Shown here: piece after piece, positions 12,515 to 24,441 of the stretch
Layout: each line of letters begins with the position of its first letter
Position numbering within the stretch: the first letter of the stretch is position 1
From: Paramecium tetraurelia
Lineage: Eukaryota > Ciliophora > Oligohymenophorea > Peniculida > Parameciidae
DNA: 64,000 bases
Reading direction: 5' to 3'
NCBI RefSeq assembly: GCF_000165425.1
Contig: NW_001798980.1
Location: 125,178 to 189,177, forward strand
Position numbers and translations under genes: made by a program
Notes under the pieces: model-generated
Databases searched by the model: none
Told to the model about the DNA's origin: nothing
What the model saw: the letters and a program-made list of their open reading frames with translations, nothing else

Positions 12515-13073
12515 TCAAATGTATATGTAAAAATTAGATTCACAAGAAGAATAATTAACGAATTAGTAGAATATAAATTACATGCTCTACTCAAACTTAA
12601 GTGTCAAAACTTATTCGATTCCCAATAAACGATTACATTAACTGTTTGAGAGTCTATGAATTCCAAAATAATACTGAGAATCAATAATGTCAAGTGATTT
12701 GATATAGACTTTTTTTTTTTTAATCCACTTTGGTGTAAATGATTTTATTTTTCTTCAAAATAGCAATTAATTAATAAAGAAATCTTATAGTATTTATATT
12801 TTTTTCTACCCTTAGAAAGACAATTGAACCAAATTCTATAGTAATCTCCATTTAACTCCTATTTTTGAAACTAAATAATTTTATAACACCATAAGAAGAC
12901 ATCCTCATCCAAAATTAATAAAAAGTCTGTAATTGCACATCTTACCTTTTTAGAACTTCCGATCAAAAGTTCTGTTACTTAGTATTGATATTTGATTTTA
13001 TTATTTTAATGTTATTAAGTCCTTAAGTTTTGTGTTCTAAATTGATAATCTACGAGAGAGTTCGAGTTGGCAT
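12515..13073 (-). CDS. hypothetical protein, frame broken at a 12-base homopolymer
   Basis: Starts MPTRTLS, followed by a 17-nt intron (13037-13053, GTA...TAG). The next segment is protein-like (VTELLIGSSKKVRCAITDF, DEDVFLWCYKI, GDYYRIWFNCLSKGRKK). The frame then meets a run of twelve T at 12710-12721. Read strictly, translation ends at the TGA at 12604. Shifted by one base there, a more convincing continuation (YIKSLDIIDSQYYFG) reaches the TGA at 12515-12517. I do not recognise the family; the WCYK and WFNC blocks resemble no domain I can name. A homopolymer sequencing or assembly error is the simplest explanation, but a real disruption is possible. Confidence 0.5.
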
Positions 13074-13106
13074 TATCTATTTAATTAAAAATAAAATTTA
13101 ACGTAT

Positions 13107-14534
13107 ATGAGTTAGACAGAACAACAGGAGAATAATTATGATGCATAATACTTGGAGATATTTGGTTGCAATCATTCTACAAGATAGATGCATTCTGAAA
13201 AATTGATTTGTCAATAATGCGGCATATTTATCAACAGTGTAATAGAGTTGTTTTAAATTAAAGTCGACCACAAGAGTCTTCAAAACAATCAAGATGAAGT
13301 ACAACACCTTTTCTCAATCCCTTAAATTAATATTGGGCAATATCTTGGCTCCTTTTGACAATAGCTTAACATTAAATTGCCAGATTGCCAATAATAGATT
13401 TTATGGAATAAGCATCTGAAAGGCTAAATTTGAGTACAAACACTGCCTTTTTAGCAATCACATACATTGATCACTTTTTCAATAAAGTCAATGTGAATGA
13501 AAAATAGGTTTTCTTATATGCTGCAGCTGCTCTAATGTTGGCAGCAAAGGCATAGGAACTTGATGAGAGGATACCTTTCATTAGCAAACTTAAACGCTAC
13601 ACTTCAATGACATCTCATCCTGAACTGAATACCTTCACCACCTAGGAATTTTGTAATGCTGAAAAAGCATTAATCGAATCTTTAAACTGGAAATTATAGA
13701 GGATCACTCTTCTTGATAGAATAGAGTCTCTACTTTCCTTTGGAGTCATTGATGAGGATGACAGTCTCTCACAGCCACCATAATAGAAGGAAAACAAAGA
13801 GCAATAATTAAATCATATTAAATTGAGAGATCTAAGTGAACAATAAATCAATAACTATGTAAATGAGGTTGAGAACAAATATATAGAAACTGCTTATTCT
13901 GTGATTAGAGGTAAAATCAGTTAAATAAGTAGATGATCAAATTTATTTCTCAAACGATCAAACTATATTAGCCTTGTCTTGTGTAGCTTTTCTAAGAAAA
14001 AAGGCTGGATTGCTAAATATCTGGTCTTAACAACTCTAAGCTTTGACTGGAGAATCAGCTTAGAAAATCTCAGCCACTGTATCTTAGATTATGACACTTA
14101 CTCCTAAGAGTGTAAGCAAGCCGCAAATTAATACTTCCTCTAGTTCATATTTGAGTAGTTATTAGAATTCTGCATCTTAAAACAAAAATTCTTATATGAA
14201 AAACAGACAATACTTATTTGAATCAAATAAATCATCAGCAGGAGATATCTTATTACAATATAATACAACAGCCAAAGCTCATCTAAGAGTTCCCTTATTT
14301 CAATCTTAATCAACGATGCAATTATCATCAAAAGGGGATATCATGAAACCTCATCATTCCAATTAAACCAAATATTCTAGTCGAAATAGTAATTTTCATA
14401 GTACAAACAATTATTCCTATTTATCTGATAATATAGTTCATCCAAATTCATATATAAAAAATACTGAATTGGATAAAAAATATGAGCAAATTCATAAAGT
14501 AGAGAGTAAATTTAGAACTAAAATATTCAGTTGA
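13107..14534 (+). CDS. cyclin
   Basis: The central part is a cyclin box: RLPIIDFMEQASERLNLS, TAFLAITYIDHFF and VFLYAAAALMLAAKAQELDE, then a later EKALIESLNWKL helix. This is the CDK-binding N-terminal cyclin fold. A Cys/His-containing N-terminal exon (NHSTRQMHSEKLICQQCGIF) starts at the ATG at 13107. A 22-nt intron precedes a long Ser/Asn-rich tail ending at TGA 14532-14534. The connection between the first exon and the cyclin box (about 13235-13350) could not be resolved: the two are in different frames and no good short intron joins them. CDK partner and cell-cycle phase are unknown. Confidence 0.8.
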
Positions 14535-14594
14535 TGAATATTTGTCAAACACAATATTTATAATGTTATAATACTATTTTATTAATGATCATAA

Positions 14595-15915
14595 TCAATT
14601 GTTAAACAAATATCTTATAGCTTCATCAATAAATTTATATATATATGAATATTATTCTGAAGTATGAACCATTCCCCATCTTTGTTCTCTCAATCTACGA
14701 ACCATTCCGAAAATGGAAATTCTATAAAGTTCTGGATTTTCTTCCAATTCTTAGAATAAAGGTGATTAATTACTCGAATGATCATCGCCAATGTGTTGTT
14801 TGTATGCTCTAAGTAGGATCATTAAGTTCGATAATGCAATCAAGGTACCAGTTCTTCCAACTCCAGCACTACATTTATATAAACCTACTACCTGCAATGA
14901 AAAACTACTTTTTGATCTGCCAACAATTTTTCATTAATGATATTTAATAACTCCTTCATCACATCAAAATCACTTGGAGAAGGAACTCCTTAGTCAGGCC
15001 ATCCACACCATTGGATTTGAATGACATTCCTCTCCTCCCCTTCCTGATTAATTTTCAGTATTCGTTTAGTTATATTATTGCCAAGATCATCTTGACTTTG
15101 TAAGTTCACTTGAATATTTCCACAAATCAGTGTTTCACCAACATTTTTTGGCCAATATTATTCACATTATGCCTAAATACCCTAAATTTACTAACTCTTT
15201 GGTTCTCTTTTAAATTGCACAACATGACTATCATACTCATATTTTCCTAGACTATCATCTTCCAAAAGTGACCAAATGTTGAGAGCAAAGGACCCTAAGT
15301 TGCCACTATCATTCTCTCCTTTCCATTTATCAACTATGTTACTTAAACTATTCAATTACATTGATAAAATTTGCATTAATATAGGATTCCTTTAAATTTT
15401 CTTCTTCATCTCCCTCACTCTTTAATTTGACAATTGAATGCTTGACTAATTTAGTACTAATTTAATATACATGGGATGATGTTATTATATCGATTTAGTC
15501 TCTGTACATCAGGATGAAAGTCAAATAAATTATCATTATGATATTAAGTTTCTGTTAATCTACGTAATAACTAAATAGAAACTAAACAATTACTCTGAAT
15601 TCCATTTCTAAATCTCTTTTTAATAATTCTTAACTGAAGTGTAAAACAGAAATTCCTTTTTCAATAGCTACCAATTCAGCTTTGCCTTAAACCCAATCAT
15701 AAGAATAATCTTTACTGATTTCCTTACCTTCTACTAAGAACCCTTACATTTATTTTATTTTAATAAATTGGATTAAATTATTCTAGACAAGATTTTAATC
15801 ATGGCAATATCACATCAAATCTCTTGTTTTCAATTGCACTCAAACACTGAATCAGAATTAAATGACACTGACTTTCCTTACTCATAATATTCTATGTAAA
15901 TTCTTTAAACAACAT
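14595..15915 (-). CDS. classical protein tyrosine phosphatase
   Basis: Spliced product 389 aa. In order it shows LNRYNNIIPF, SYINANFIN (substrate loop), ATQGP, QYWPKN, the WPD loop WCGWPDQGVPSPSD with its general-acid Asp, and the P-loop VVFHCSAGVGRTGT with the catalytic Cys and Arg. A C-terminal Q-loop helix region follows. These are all the hallmarks of an active cytosolic PTP. About 90 residues of unrecognised sequence precede the domain. Six introns of 23-31 nt are required, one of them splitting the P-loop serine codon. Their removal leaves a multiple of three. The start could also be the second ATG at 15885. Confidence 0.93.
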
Positions 15916-16072
15916 TTTATAGGATTATAATAATATAATTTTGAGAAGATATACAAATCTTTTATTTTAGTTAAATTAATATCTGATTAAAATTGATACA
16001 CTTTAACTAATGAATACTATTTTAGAACCATCTCTTGAGTGAATTATAAATACAAAATTAATAAAGTTGACA
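15916..16072. other. intergenic spacer
   Basis: Short AT-rich spacer between two genes on the - strand. Nothing recognisable. Confidence 0.6.
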
Positions 16073-17597
16073 TCAGTTTTTTAGTGGATTAAGTGATTTC
16101 GATTACTACTGTTGAATTGCATCATTTAGAACCTAATTTAATGCATCATTTAGCGAACACTGACGATTCATGATTAGTTTTTTGCCTTTTTAACAAGTTT
16201 AATTAGAATCGAATTATTATATGTCTATTCTATCATCAAAATTCTATTCAATTATTACTTTGTAACCCTCTTAGTCAGGCTCTGATTGTAGATTATTGTT
16301 GTTAGTTATTTTAATAATATTGGTGATGGGTTGTTCTCTTTATGAGCCTTAGCCTTACTGTTCTTAATATTGAGGAATCTCTTGTTCTTCATTTTGATTG
16401 TTATTCTGCATTTGTGAATCCTCATCCAATTGAAATGAAAACTATAACTTTTAATTCTATTTTGGTATTAGTTCTGAATGTAATTGAAATAGTTGATCGT
16501 CAGTGATAAAAGTGTTCTTTTTTTCTTGGGCAGAATTAATGCCACTATATCTTTGTTCTTTGGAAACCAAAAAGGGATGTTGAAGCAGATCTTCAGCTTC
16601 CCATCGATCTTCTGGGTTCAATTAGAGACATTTCTTCAAGAAGTCCCTGGCTTGTTCAGACTTCAATTCTTCTGGAATGGGAATCATATCTGTTAACTTG
16701 CTTATTTTAACCATGATAGTATAGATGTTCTTAACTTCAGAGAATGGAGGGTGTCCAGTAGCCATTTCAATCATGGTGCAGCCAAGACTCCAAATGTCAG
16801 CCTTCCTATTGATATATAATAATTTGATCTACTTTCCATATTGTTGTTAATTGATAACTTCTGGAGCCATAAAATTTGGAGTGCCGCACAGAGAACCGAC
16901 AACATCTTATTGAATTTCAGATAATTGTTTGCCACTCCCAAAATCTAGAGGAATATAATTTTTCAATTAATACCTGCTAATTTCACTTATCCATTCTAAT
17001 TAATTAAGATGTTTGCTCCTTTGATGTCTCTGTGAATGACACCTTAGGAGTGTAGATACTGTAATCCCAATAGAATCTGCTTCAAATAAACTTTAATCAA
17101 GGACTCTTTAAACTTCCCAAATCTTTTGATCATCATGAGAACAGAGCCACCACTTACATACTCTAAGAAAATATTTAATTAATCTTTTTTTCTCTCTGAA
17201 CCATAATAACGCACAATGTGAAGATGTTGCAACTTGCTCAAAATTTCAATTTCTCTTTGGATTGATTATACTTTCTAAAAAGATAATACTTAGAATTTAC
17301 ATTCTCATCTCCACTCTTTATAAACACTTACTTCACAGCCATTATCTATCCGCTAACTCTGTTCATTCCTAAAATAACCCTACCAAATGCTCCTTGTCCA
17401 ATCATCTCGCCCTCAGTCCAAGTAATCTGTTTTTCTTATTCTTATTTTTCTGTTTTCTACTCTTTCGGAGGAATGGCATCAGCACAGACCTCTTGATAAT
17501 GTGATTCTTCAGCCTATTGAATGGGAACAGGGTGCTCATCGCAACCTGCATTCGCATACTTTGTATGTTTAGTCTCTTTGGTCAGACAACAGCCCAT
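16073..17597 (-). CDS. MAPKKK (STE11/MEKK-type) serine/threonine kinase
   Basis: Spliced product 480 aa. It begins MGCCLTKE, a probable N-myristoylation plus palmitoylation signal. The kinase domain is complete: glycine loop IGQGAFGRV, lysine in MAVKQV, an acidic helix C (REIEILSKLQH), HRDIKGANILIN, DFGSGKQL, CGTPNFMAPEV, ADIWSLGCTMIEM and a final HPF. The HRD-IKGAN and GTPxxMAPEV motifs are typical of MEKK-class kinases that phosphorylate MAP2Ks. The C-terminal about 130 residues are Q/N-rich. Three introns (26, 29 and 27 nt) give a whole-codon frame. It is divergent from the next kinase with 83 bases between the ATGs. Confidence 0.92.
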
Positions 17598-17680
17598 ATA
17601 TTATTTATAAATTAGAAATGCAATAAAAGCAAAATTAAGCCAAAATAAGGAATGCCTTGCAATAACAACTATTCCCTAAG

Positions 17681-19060
17681 ATGCAAAAGAAAATCGAGTA
17701 GCCCAAGGCATAACCGAAAAGGTATAATAGATAATTATCAATCGCAGAGCCATAAGGATAGAAGATGAGAATAAACTATCAATCACATCAATAACATTGC
17801 CGCATATTGAGACTATTGCTATTAATTTTAATTCCAAGTATCAACTGGGCAACATGATCGGAGAAGGCGCTCATGGATTAGTGAAGAAAGCCATCAAAGT
17901 GGAAACTGGCGAATAAGTAGCAGTCAAAATTTCAAGAAGTGGAGACCCTGAGCTAGTCAAAACATTTACTGAAGCATATAAAAATACGAGAATACTAGAT
18001 CATTAATACATAATAAAAGTTTATGAATGCTACATAGATGAACAATCGGAAACTTTATATTTGGTAATGGAATACTCAAATCTTCGCAGCTTGGAAGATG
18101 TAATTAAAAAACACAAGAAATTAACGTAAGTCTATCTCCTTATATTAGGGAAGAATAAGCCAAGCTCTTAATCAGACACATCCTATTGGCTCTCCAACAT
18201 ATTCATGAAAGAGGAGTAGCCCATAGAGACTTGAAGCCAGATAATGTATTGATCAACAAAAAGTCTCTCGATATCAAAATCATAGACTTTGGAGTCAGTC
18301 GGAGATTCAAAAAGTACAATGGCAGAGAATTCGTGGATGTAAACATGTGGACTAGAACTGGAAATGTTTATTATGCTGCCCCAGAGATCTTGACCGGAGG
18401 AGGCTATGACGAAAGAGTAGACCTCTGGTCCCTGGGGGTCTGCTTGTTTCGTGTCTTGAGTGGCCAGTTCCCCTTCTTTGAAGACAGTGTCTTAGGAACC
18501 ATTGAGAAAATATTAAAAGGCACTTTCGAACTCAACGAAAACATTTCCTTGCTCGCCAGAGATTTGATCAGAAGACTTCTGGATCCTAATCCAGCCCAAA
18601 GATTATCTGCGTAATGTATATTATCGAGATTCACATTATAGTGGCTCTGCAGCATCCTTGGCTCTATCATTCTGAGATCGATCCCATCTCACCCAATAGC
18701 ACTGAACTTGTCAACAAAGTCCCTTACAGAGCTAGTGACGATATTTGTGATATCTCATAAAGTGGAGACAAGAATACCTATTACAGCAGGAACCTTCATA
18801 TGAGAAGCAACACGATGACCAAGAGTCCAGTCATGCAATCAGAAACCAACACCAATTCCAAATCTCCTCTTAATTTATTAAAACAAGATCTCGATGAAGA
18901 AATTCAATAGTCTCCCCTTATCAAATTGAAAAAAATTCAAAATCAAATGAACAAAGAAATCAACATCATAAAGAAGAATGAATCTAGTGGCTAAGGATTA
19001 CTGAGAATTAGATAAAGACTGCAAATGGAAAAATTAGACATCATACATGAAATTTAATGA
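17681..19060 (+). CDS. CAMK-like serine/threonine protein kinase
   Basis: Spliced product 434 aa, three introns (26, 23 and 26 nt). The domain has the glycine loop IGEGAHGLV, the lysine in VAVKISR, HRDLKPDNVLIN, DFGVSRRF, YYAAPEIL, DLWSLGVCLF, RDLIRRLLDPNPAQRLSA and QHPWL. All catalytic residues are present. The glycine loop, the HRDLKPDN loop and the PxxR(L) end of the lobe fit the CAMK group best, but no calmodulin or EF-hand region is visible. The C-terminal about 120 residues are basic and helical. The ATG at 17681 is the only one that enters the kinase frame through the first intron. Confidence 0.9.
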
Positions 19061-19114
19061 CTATTAATAATAACTCTTAATATCAATCTTCAGTTTGTTT
19101 ATATATAAATCATA

Positions 19115-20882
19115 TCAAAGCAGATCTGTATATGTTGGTGTTTTTGCTTAGTATGTTTGATAGGGCATAGTGCCCATCTGCTAAAATGGACTCACTTGAT
19201 TATTGTATTGAGGTATCTAATAGCCACTGCTAAAAAATTTGCTCTCTTGTTTTTGGCTCTTCTCCTGATATAAGTTCAAAATTTGTCTGAATTCTATAAA
19301 CGAGATGAAATTATCATCATTCAAATCAAATATCCTAAAAACGGCTTGCAACTCTTAAGGTTATACATTTCTTTGGATTTTTCTAAAATTATCGTTTATT
19401 TACTTACATCAGCACTTATGCAAACTCCTAAAAACTGAGAAGACCATCAAAGTCACAATCAAATTTTTAGAATAAATCATGAACATTTATATTGTATCTT
19501 TGAATTGTCAATTGTAATTTTTCAATTAACCTCTCAGGATCAAATACTTATGTTTGAATTGGCATTTAATTTATGAAGGGTGTTGATTGAGATTAACCCA
19601 ACGTAGGTTAATATGGAGCTTAAATGCCTCTAAAATCCATATCTTTCTGTTTTCCAGGGTTATTCTGAATGTTTGTTAATGATGGCATCTTTTTGGAAAC
19701 TGAATTTCGCTGATTCTGACGACCTTTAACTTTTGAAACTACTGCCATCTTTGTATTATTATCTGTTATCCATTTTTCAAATTCCTCCAAGGATACAGAT
19801 TGATCTCCATCCAAATCCAATTTCTTAAATATCACTTGACAATCTTAACGACTTAGAGTTTTATCAATGGTATGCAACAATTGCACCAATTCAGAAAACT
19901 ATAATGTTTTATCTCCATTTTCATCGAATTCTTAGAATAAAGAACTAATATTCAAATTTTGTTTTATAATTTTCTATCTTAATTCATTCATCAAAAATTT
20001 AATTTATTCTTCCTTTATATGGGCTTTATAATTCTTAAAATAATCTTTCACCAATCTATGTTTGAATACTTCATCCCAATTCATTCTTTCTGCTTCCTCC
20101 ATTGTAAGACAACCCTCTATAAACTATTTCATATCGTCACTAACTGATGTTTAATCATCAGGAAAATCTAACAATTTATGCTCAATATTATGCAACAATT
20201 GTTCTATCCTTGAACCGCTCCATGCAGTATAACCATATAGAGCATTGTATAAGATCATTCCAATAGACCATATATCACATTTATTTGTGTATTTACTGTT
20301 TAACAACACTTAAGGAGAATGGAACTTAAAATCTTCATCCTTATGTGATTATTCCTTTTTGAAATTCTCCAAACACTTTGTTAACCCACAATCTAATTAT
20401 ACTCATAATTTATACCAGCTAATTTATAACCTTTATCTGTTAACATAATATTTGTCAACTTTAATCCTCTATGAACTATTCCATGGTTTATTAATTCAGT
20501 GAACCCTTCCAGTAGATCTATCAATAACTTAATGCATTCAGATTCAGGCATTTTATGAACTTATTACAAATGGGACTATAAATCTTATTTACAAAGTTCC
20601 ATGACAACATAATAATTATTGTCAGTTTATATTACTTCTACTAGTTAAACTATTTTTGGGTGTTTTAATTATTGCATTAATCTGATTTCATCTAACAATG
20701 CACACAAGAGGCCTTCATCGTCTGTTATACTATTTTTTTTAATTATCCTTAAGGCATATTGGTTCTTTTTATTATCAATCGCCTTTACAACCTATGATTT
20801 CAATAAATATCATTACTGTTCCTGTAGAACCCATCCCAAGCAAGTCTTTTGGATTATATTGGTATTTGTCAATTTATTTCAT
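19115..20882 (-). CDS. CDPK-type pseudokinase with EF-hands
   Basis: Spliced product 564 aa, three introns (25, 23 and 25 nt). Kinase lobes (LGMGSTGTVVKA, LRLMQQLKHPKIV, DIWSIGMILYNALYG) are followed by EF-hand loops: DENGDKTLQFSE, DLDGDQSVSLEE, DCDFDGLLSFQE and DLNDDNFISFIE. This is the order of calcium-dependent protein kinases. Three key residues are changed. The ATP-binding lysine is Arg (YALRIIKK), the catalytic HRD is HRG (VHRGLKLTN), and DFG is DCG. It is therefore probably not an active kinase and may act as a calcium-responsive scaffold or regulator. The EF loops keep most acidic ligands, so calcium binding is plausible. Confidence 0.9.
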
Positions 20883-21398
20883 TAAGAAAATTATAATTTC
20901 AGCATTTCTATATAAGAACTTAATAATAATGGTTTGAAGTAATAAGTATTTCTATAATTTTTAATAATGGAATATACTATTATAAGATATTTCTGCATTC
21001 TACTCTCTATGAATTTTAATTCAACATTTTTCTTTAAACATTACGTCTTAATAGTAATTTTCCGAATTCAATTGAAACTAAAACAAACACATATACAAAG
21101 TTTAAAATTCGATGAAAAATATAAAATTTGTTGTGGAATTATAATTAAAAAGTTAAAAATTATTTTGTAATTAAATTCTTTTATATTTTTATAATAATCT
21201 AATTAAAGAATTTGCTAAGATTCGATTTTGTATTGATTATGGCTTGAAATGTGTTTAGGTTGAAATTATAAGACCTCTGGAAGATGATTAAGGAGATACA
21301 TCATAAAGAAGGGGGTGAATGAGAATGAAATCTAAAACAAGCTAAAATGTAAAATGAATTTTATGAAGATTTGGATATTGATATATTGAACTTCATTA
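20883..21398. other. intergenic region
   Basis: About 0.5 kb of AT-rich sequence between the CDPK-type gene start and the end of the trichocyst gene. The only longer frame (20967-21170, + strand) is low-complexity and has no protein-like character. Nothing else seen. Confidence 0.6.
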
Positions 21399-22567
21399 TC
21401 AAAAGACCTCTTCTCTAACTTGGAGGAATTCTGATGCAGCGCTCAATTTTTAGGTGAGAACCTCTTATAATCTCTCAACAACTTCCAATTGTTATTCTCT
21501 TTCAAAGGTTTGAGCTTCATATTGGGATTCTTATTCAGCAGCCCATCTTTCTTAAATGGCCAATGAATCTTCAGCATCTTCAAGGAATAACTATTGAAAT
21601 TAGGGATTGTATTAGTACAGTTTAATCTTCCAAGTCTTCAACAGCTTCTTGGATGGTGACTTTGAATTAGACAATTGAATTTTCTAAGAATGCCTTTCTT
21701 TCAACTAATCTCTTGTGTTCCTCTGTCAAATGACCACTTTATGACTGTCCCAGTTGGCAGCTTGTTTTTCTTCTGTAGCAAGGAGAGAGGCTCTGCTGGC
21801 AACTAATTATTGTCTGATTTGAGCTAAGAGTTCTAAGATCTTGATGATGCTCTTGTTATCAACCTTGGAGGCTAATTATGTCAAGGCATTGATGAGTGGC
21901 TATAACAGTAGAAATATTATTAATACCTTGAAGAGAGCATGCTTGGATTCCATCAATTTAGCTTAGACTTTTTCAAATCTGCTTTTGAGTTGAGCAAAAG
22001 CGACACCAGCTTACAAGTGTTAAACGATCTTTGAGGCTTCGTCAATGGCATCAATTTAATCAACATGTTCTGCATCCTTTCTAACCCATGTGTCATGTTA
22101 TGATTGTCTTGTAGCAGATTCATCAGCAAAGCTTTTTTCGTTATTGGCAATATCTGAGGTAACAACTCTGACTTCAACTTCAGCTTCACCCAATGCTTCG
22201 GTTGTGGAATCTCTCAAATTTGAAAGAGCAACAATTTGGGTTTAGTGATAAGCAATTTCTTGTTCTAAGTCAGCAATGATCTAAACTATATTATTATGCT
22301 TACCTTTTCGAAAGCAACTGTATCACTCTCATGAACTTTGTCAGCTTTCTTTTAATCTCCGTTGAGTTGGGAAGCAATATTGTTTAAGAGAATTTGAATT
22401 TCACCAACAGGTCCTCCTGTGGCCAATTAGAGTTGAAGGACTGACAACACTGAATTTCCGAATGAATCTTTGTTAACTTAAGCCAAGATTTCCTTTGGAC
22501 TTTCTGTCTTTGCTACTCTAGCAGTTGCAACTGCAAGGATAAGAGTCAATACAGGGACGATTCTCAT
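21399..22567 (-). CDS. trichocyst matrix protein, with a one-base frame break
   Basis: Starts with a signal peptide (MRIVPVLTLILAVATARVA) and continues as an almost uninterrupted heptad-type acidic helix (LNNIASQLNGDQKKADKV, DLEQEIAYHQTQIVALSN, RLVERKAFLEN, FEREQQLEVVERLQEV). This is typical of the proproteins that form the crystalline core of Paramecium trichocysts, secreted by regulated exocytosis. Three introns (23, 27 and 28 nt) are clear. The remaining length is one base short of whole codons. The frame changes near 21735-21742, where a run of T (A on the coding strand) seems to have lost one base between NWDSHK and GHLTEEHK. Restored, the protein would be about 363 aa. An error in the sequence or a recent pseudogene are both possible. 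Confidence 0.88.
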
Positions 22568-23573
22568 GTTATTAATATTAATGAAATGAAATCACAATCA
22601 CTCACCAAGACATTAAAAATTACCCGTTTTTTAATTTATTATCCCACCTTCATTAATACGTTTTTGTTTAATTAAAAAGTCAATCATTTTATTATTCCTC
22701 GTATAATACTCTTCAACTATACCTTAATTTCAATCAAAAATTCAAAGTTTGTGAACATTTAAATAATAATTTTTATGACAATTCAAAACCTCTTAGCAAA
22801 TGTATTTATTTTGGAATCAAACCTATGATTCACTACTTGTTTCAATTAATCATTTATCAAGATAAAATAGGAAGAAATAAATTAAAATTAAAATATAATC
22901 GAATGCATTAATGCAAATACTTGAATCATTCGATAAATTGTTAAAAGAATTGAATTGCATCTGTACCATATACGTTATAATAAATCATAAGATATGATAA
23001 GATATAAATTTAGGTTATTATTAATTAATCTAATATTTAAATTTCATAAAAGAAAAGGCTATGGTTTAAATAGTTAATTGGTTTATTAGATAAATTTTAT
23101 TTGATCTTTTGTTGCACTCTAATTTTATGGTATAGATTTTTTATAAAATTAAAAAATTCAACCAATATATATATAACACTTAAGATAGACAAAACATGTG
23201 CAAAAACATTTCTAGGAAATGTATAAATTTAATCAACTATCAAAATAATTAATTAGAATATTAAACAAAGATTAATAATATCATTTGCATATTATTTATT
23301 TAAAATTATACTTTTATGAATTTAATGGTAATATCAATTATTAAAGTATTGTAATAACTAAATAATCTTATCTCATCTAGCAATGATGAAACCAGAAACA
23401 ATTGATTATTCATAGAATTGTAATTTTTAATGTAATTCTAATATACATTAGATATTTTGATTTCTTAATTATTATAAACTTTACAAATAATAAGGTTTGA
23501 TATATAGATAAGATTACTATTTAATTACTTCTTAAATCAAATGCATATTGAAGAATAAAATCATTTTGACTCT
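22568..23573. other. 1-kb AT-rich region without a recognised gene
   Basis: This is the longest stretch here without a credible gene. Both strands are extremely AT-rich, with frequent TGA in all frames. No protein-like segment, tRNA or repeat array was found. It includes the upstream region of the trichocyst matrix gene. Confidence 0.5.
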
Positions 23574-24000
23574 TCAATTAAGCAATGTCAATCCTTAATA
23601 AATTATACAACAAGATTTTCTTAAATTATCATTTACTACAAAATTTCTTCCTCCTAAATCATAGTTTTAATGAGAGATTTTACATCCATCTTATATAGTT
23701 TCAAAATTTTCAGGTTTAATACAAGAATATTTAACTTAGAGATGTTAAAAAATCAAATTAGGCTATACTATCTTACTATCTTTGTTGTTATTATAAATTG
23801 GTGAAATTAATGGTTCATTAGTCATTTTTCTATTCAACTTTGAGAAAATTATTGATTTAAGCTTAATGCTCGGGATAACAATTAATTTTATCATACATCC
23901 ATAATTCATATCTAATGCTATTCAAATATGAGCTTATGAACTTGTAGAAAGTAGTTTTCTTCTCTAAAGGTCTTAAGAAGTCAGTGATCTTCTTGCTCAT
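23574..24000 (-). CDS. hypothetical small protein
   Basis: Two protein-like frames join into about 132 residues if an intron near 23890 is removed. The first part is MSKKITDFLRPLEKKTTFYK and the second holds CIKPENFETIQDGCKISHQN and LGGRNFVVND. The candidate 28-nt intron ends GAG, which is unusual; a longer 67-nt one ending TAG keeps the same frame. The downstream frame also has its own ATG at 23909. I do not recognise the family. The C-terminal half is more convincing than the junction. Confidence 0.4.
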
Positions 24001-24098
24001 TGAATGGTTTAACAATAAAATTAATAAAAAAATGAAATCAAAATAACAATAGACTCCTAATACACATTCTGAGGTCTTTCAAGAATTACATAGGGAAG

Positions 24099-24441
24099 AT
24101 GAATTCAGTGAGTCCATAGGCAAGATGCCAAAACTTGTGTTTAGACTGTGAAAAAGAAGGCAGCAAAATCTTATGTTTGTATAGTGAAATAGTAAAAATT
24201 TGAGAATATGGAGCATCAAACACGTGGGAAGGAATCTGTGGAGGAGGAGATGGAGTTTTTGTCAAATTAAATTAAGAATATGCAAATAAAATAAGAATAA
24301 TTGGAGAGTCAACATTATTAACTAAGTACAAATGTTAAGAAGATCAATCTCGAAAAGAAACATTAGGTGCAAGTAAGGAATAGGAATGTAATTAATTAAG
24401 GGAAGCAGTTAGATGATAAAAAAATTGGATTACATAATTGA
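24099..24441 (+). CDS. hypothetical small Cys-containing protein
   Basis: Starts MNSVSPQARCQNLCLDCEKE and continues GSKILCLYSEI, a CxxxCxxC-like start resembling one half of a B-box-type zinc site but without a full set of ligands. A helical, charged region follows (EEEMEFLSNQIKNMQIKQEQ). Joining them needs a 22-nt intron ending GAG, which is doubtful. It could be the remnant of a larger zinc-finger coiled-coil gene. The 99-base gap before it and 24442-24684 after it hold nothing else recognisable. Confidence 0.35.

Noticed and set aside
20967-21170. An open frame between the CDPK-type gene and the trichocyst gene.
   Set aside because: Low-complexity AT-rich translation, no motif and no intron signal.
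21730-21745. Possible use of TGA as a sense codon in the trichocyst gene.
   Set aside because: The frame itself shifts at this place, as expected for a single missing base; every other TGA in the window behaves as a stop.
21953-22189. A 78-codon frame rich in Leu/Lys on the - strand.
   Set aside because: It is a shifted frame of the trichocyst matrix gene, whose real frame has a signal peptide and continuous heptads.
22568-23573. Searched as a candidate for a mobile element or non-coding RNA locus.
   Set aside because: No inverted repeat, transposase-like frame, tRNA-like fold or repeat array could be found by eye.
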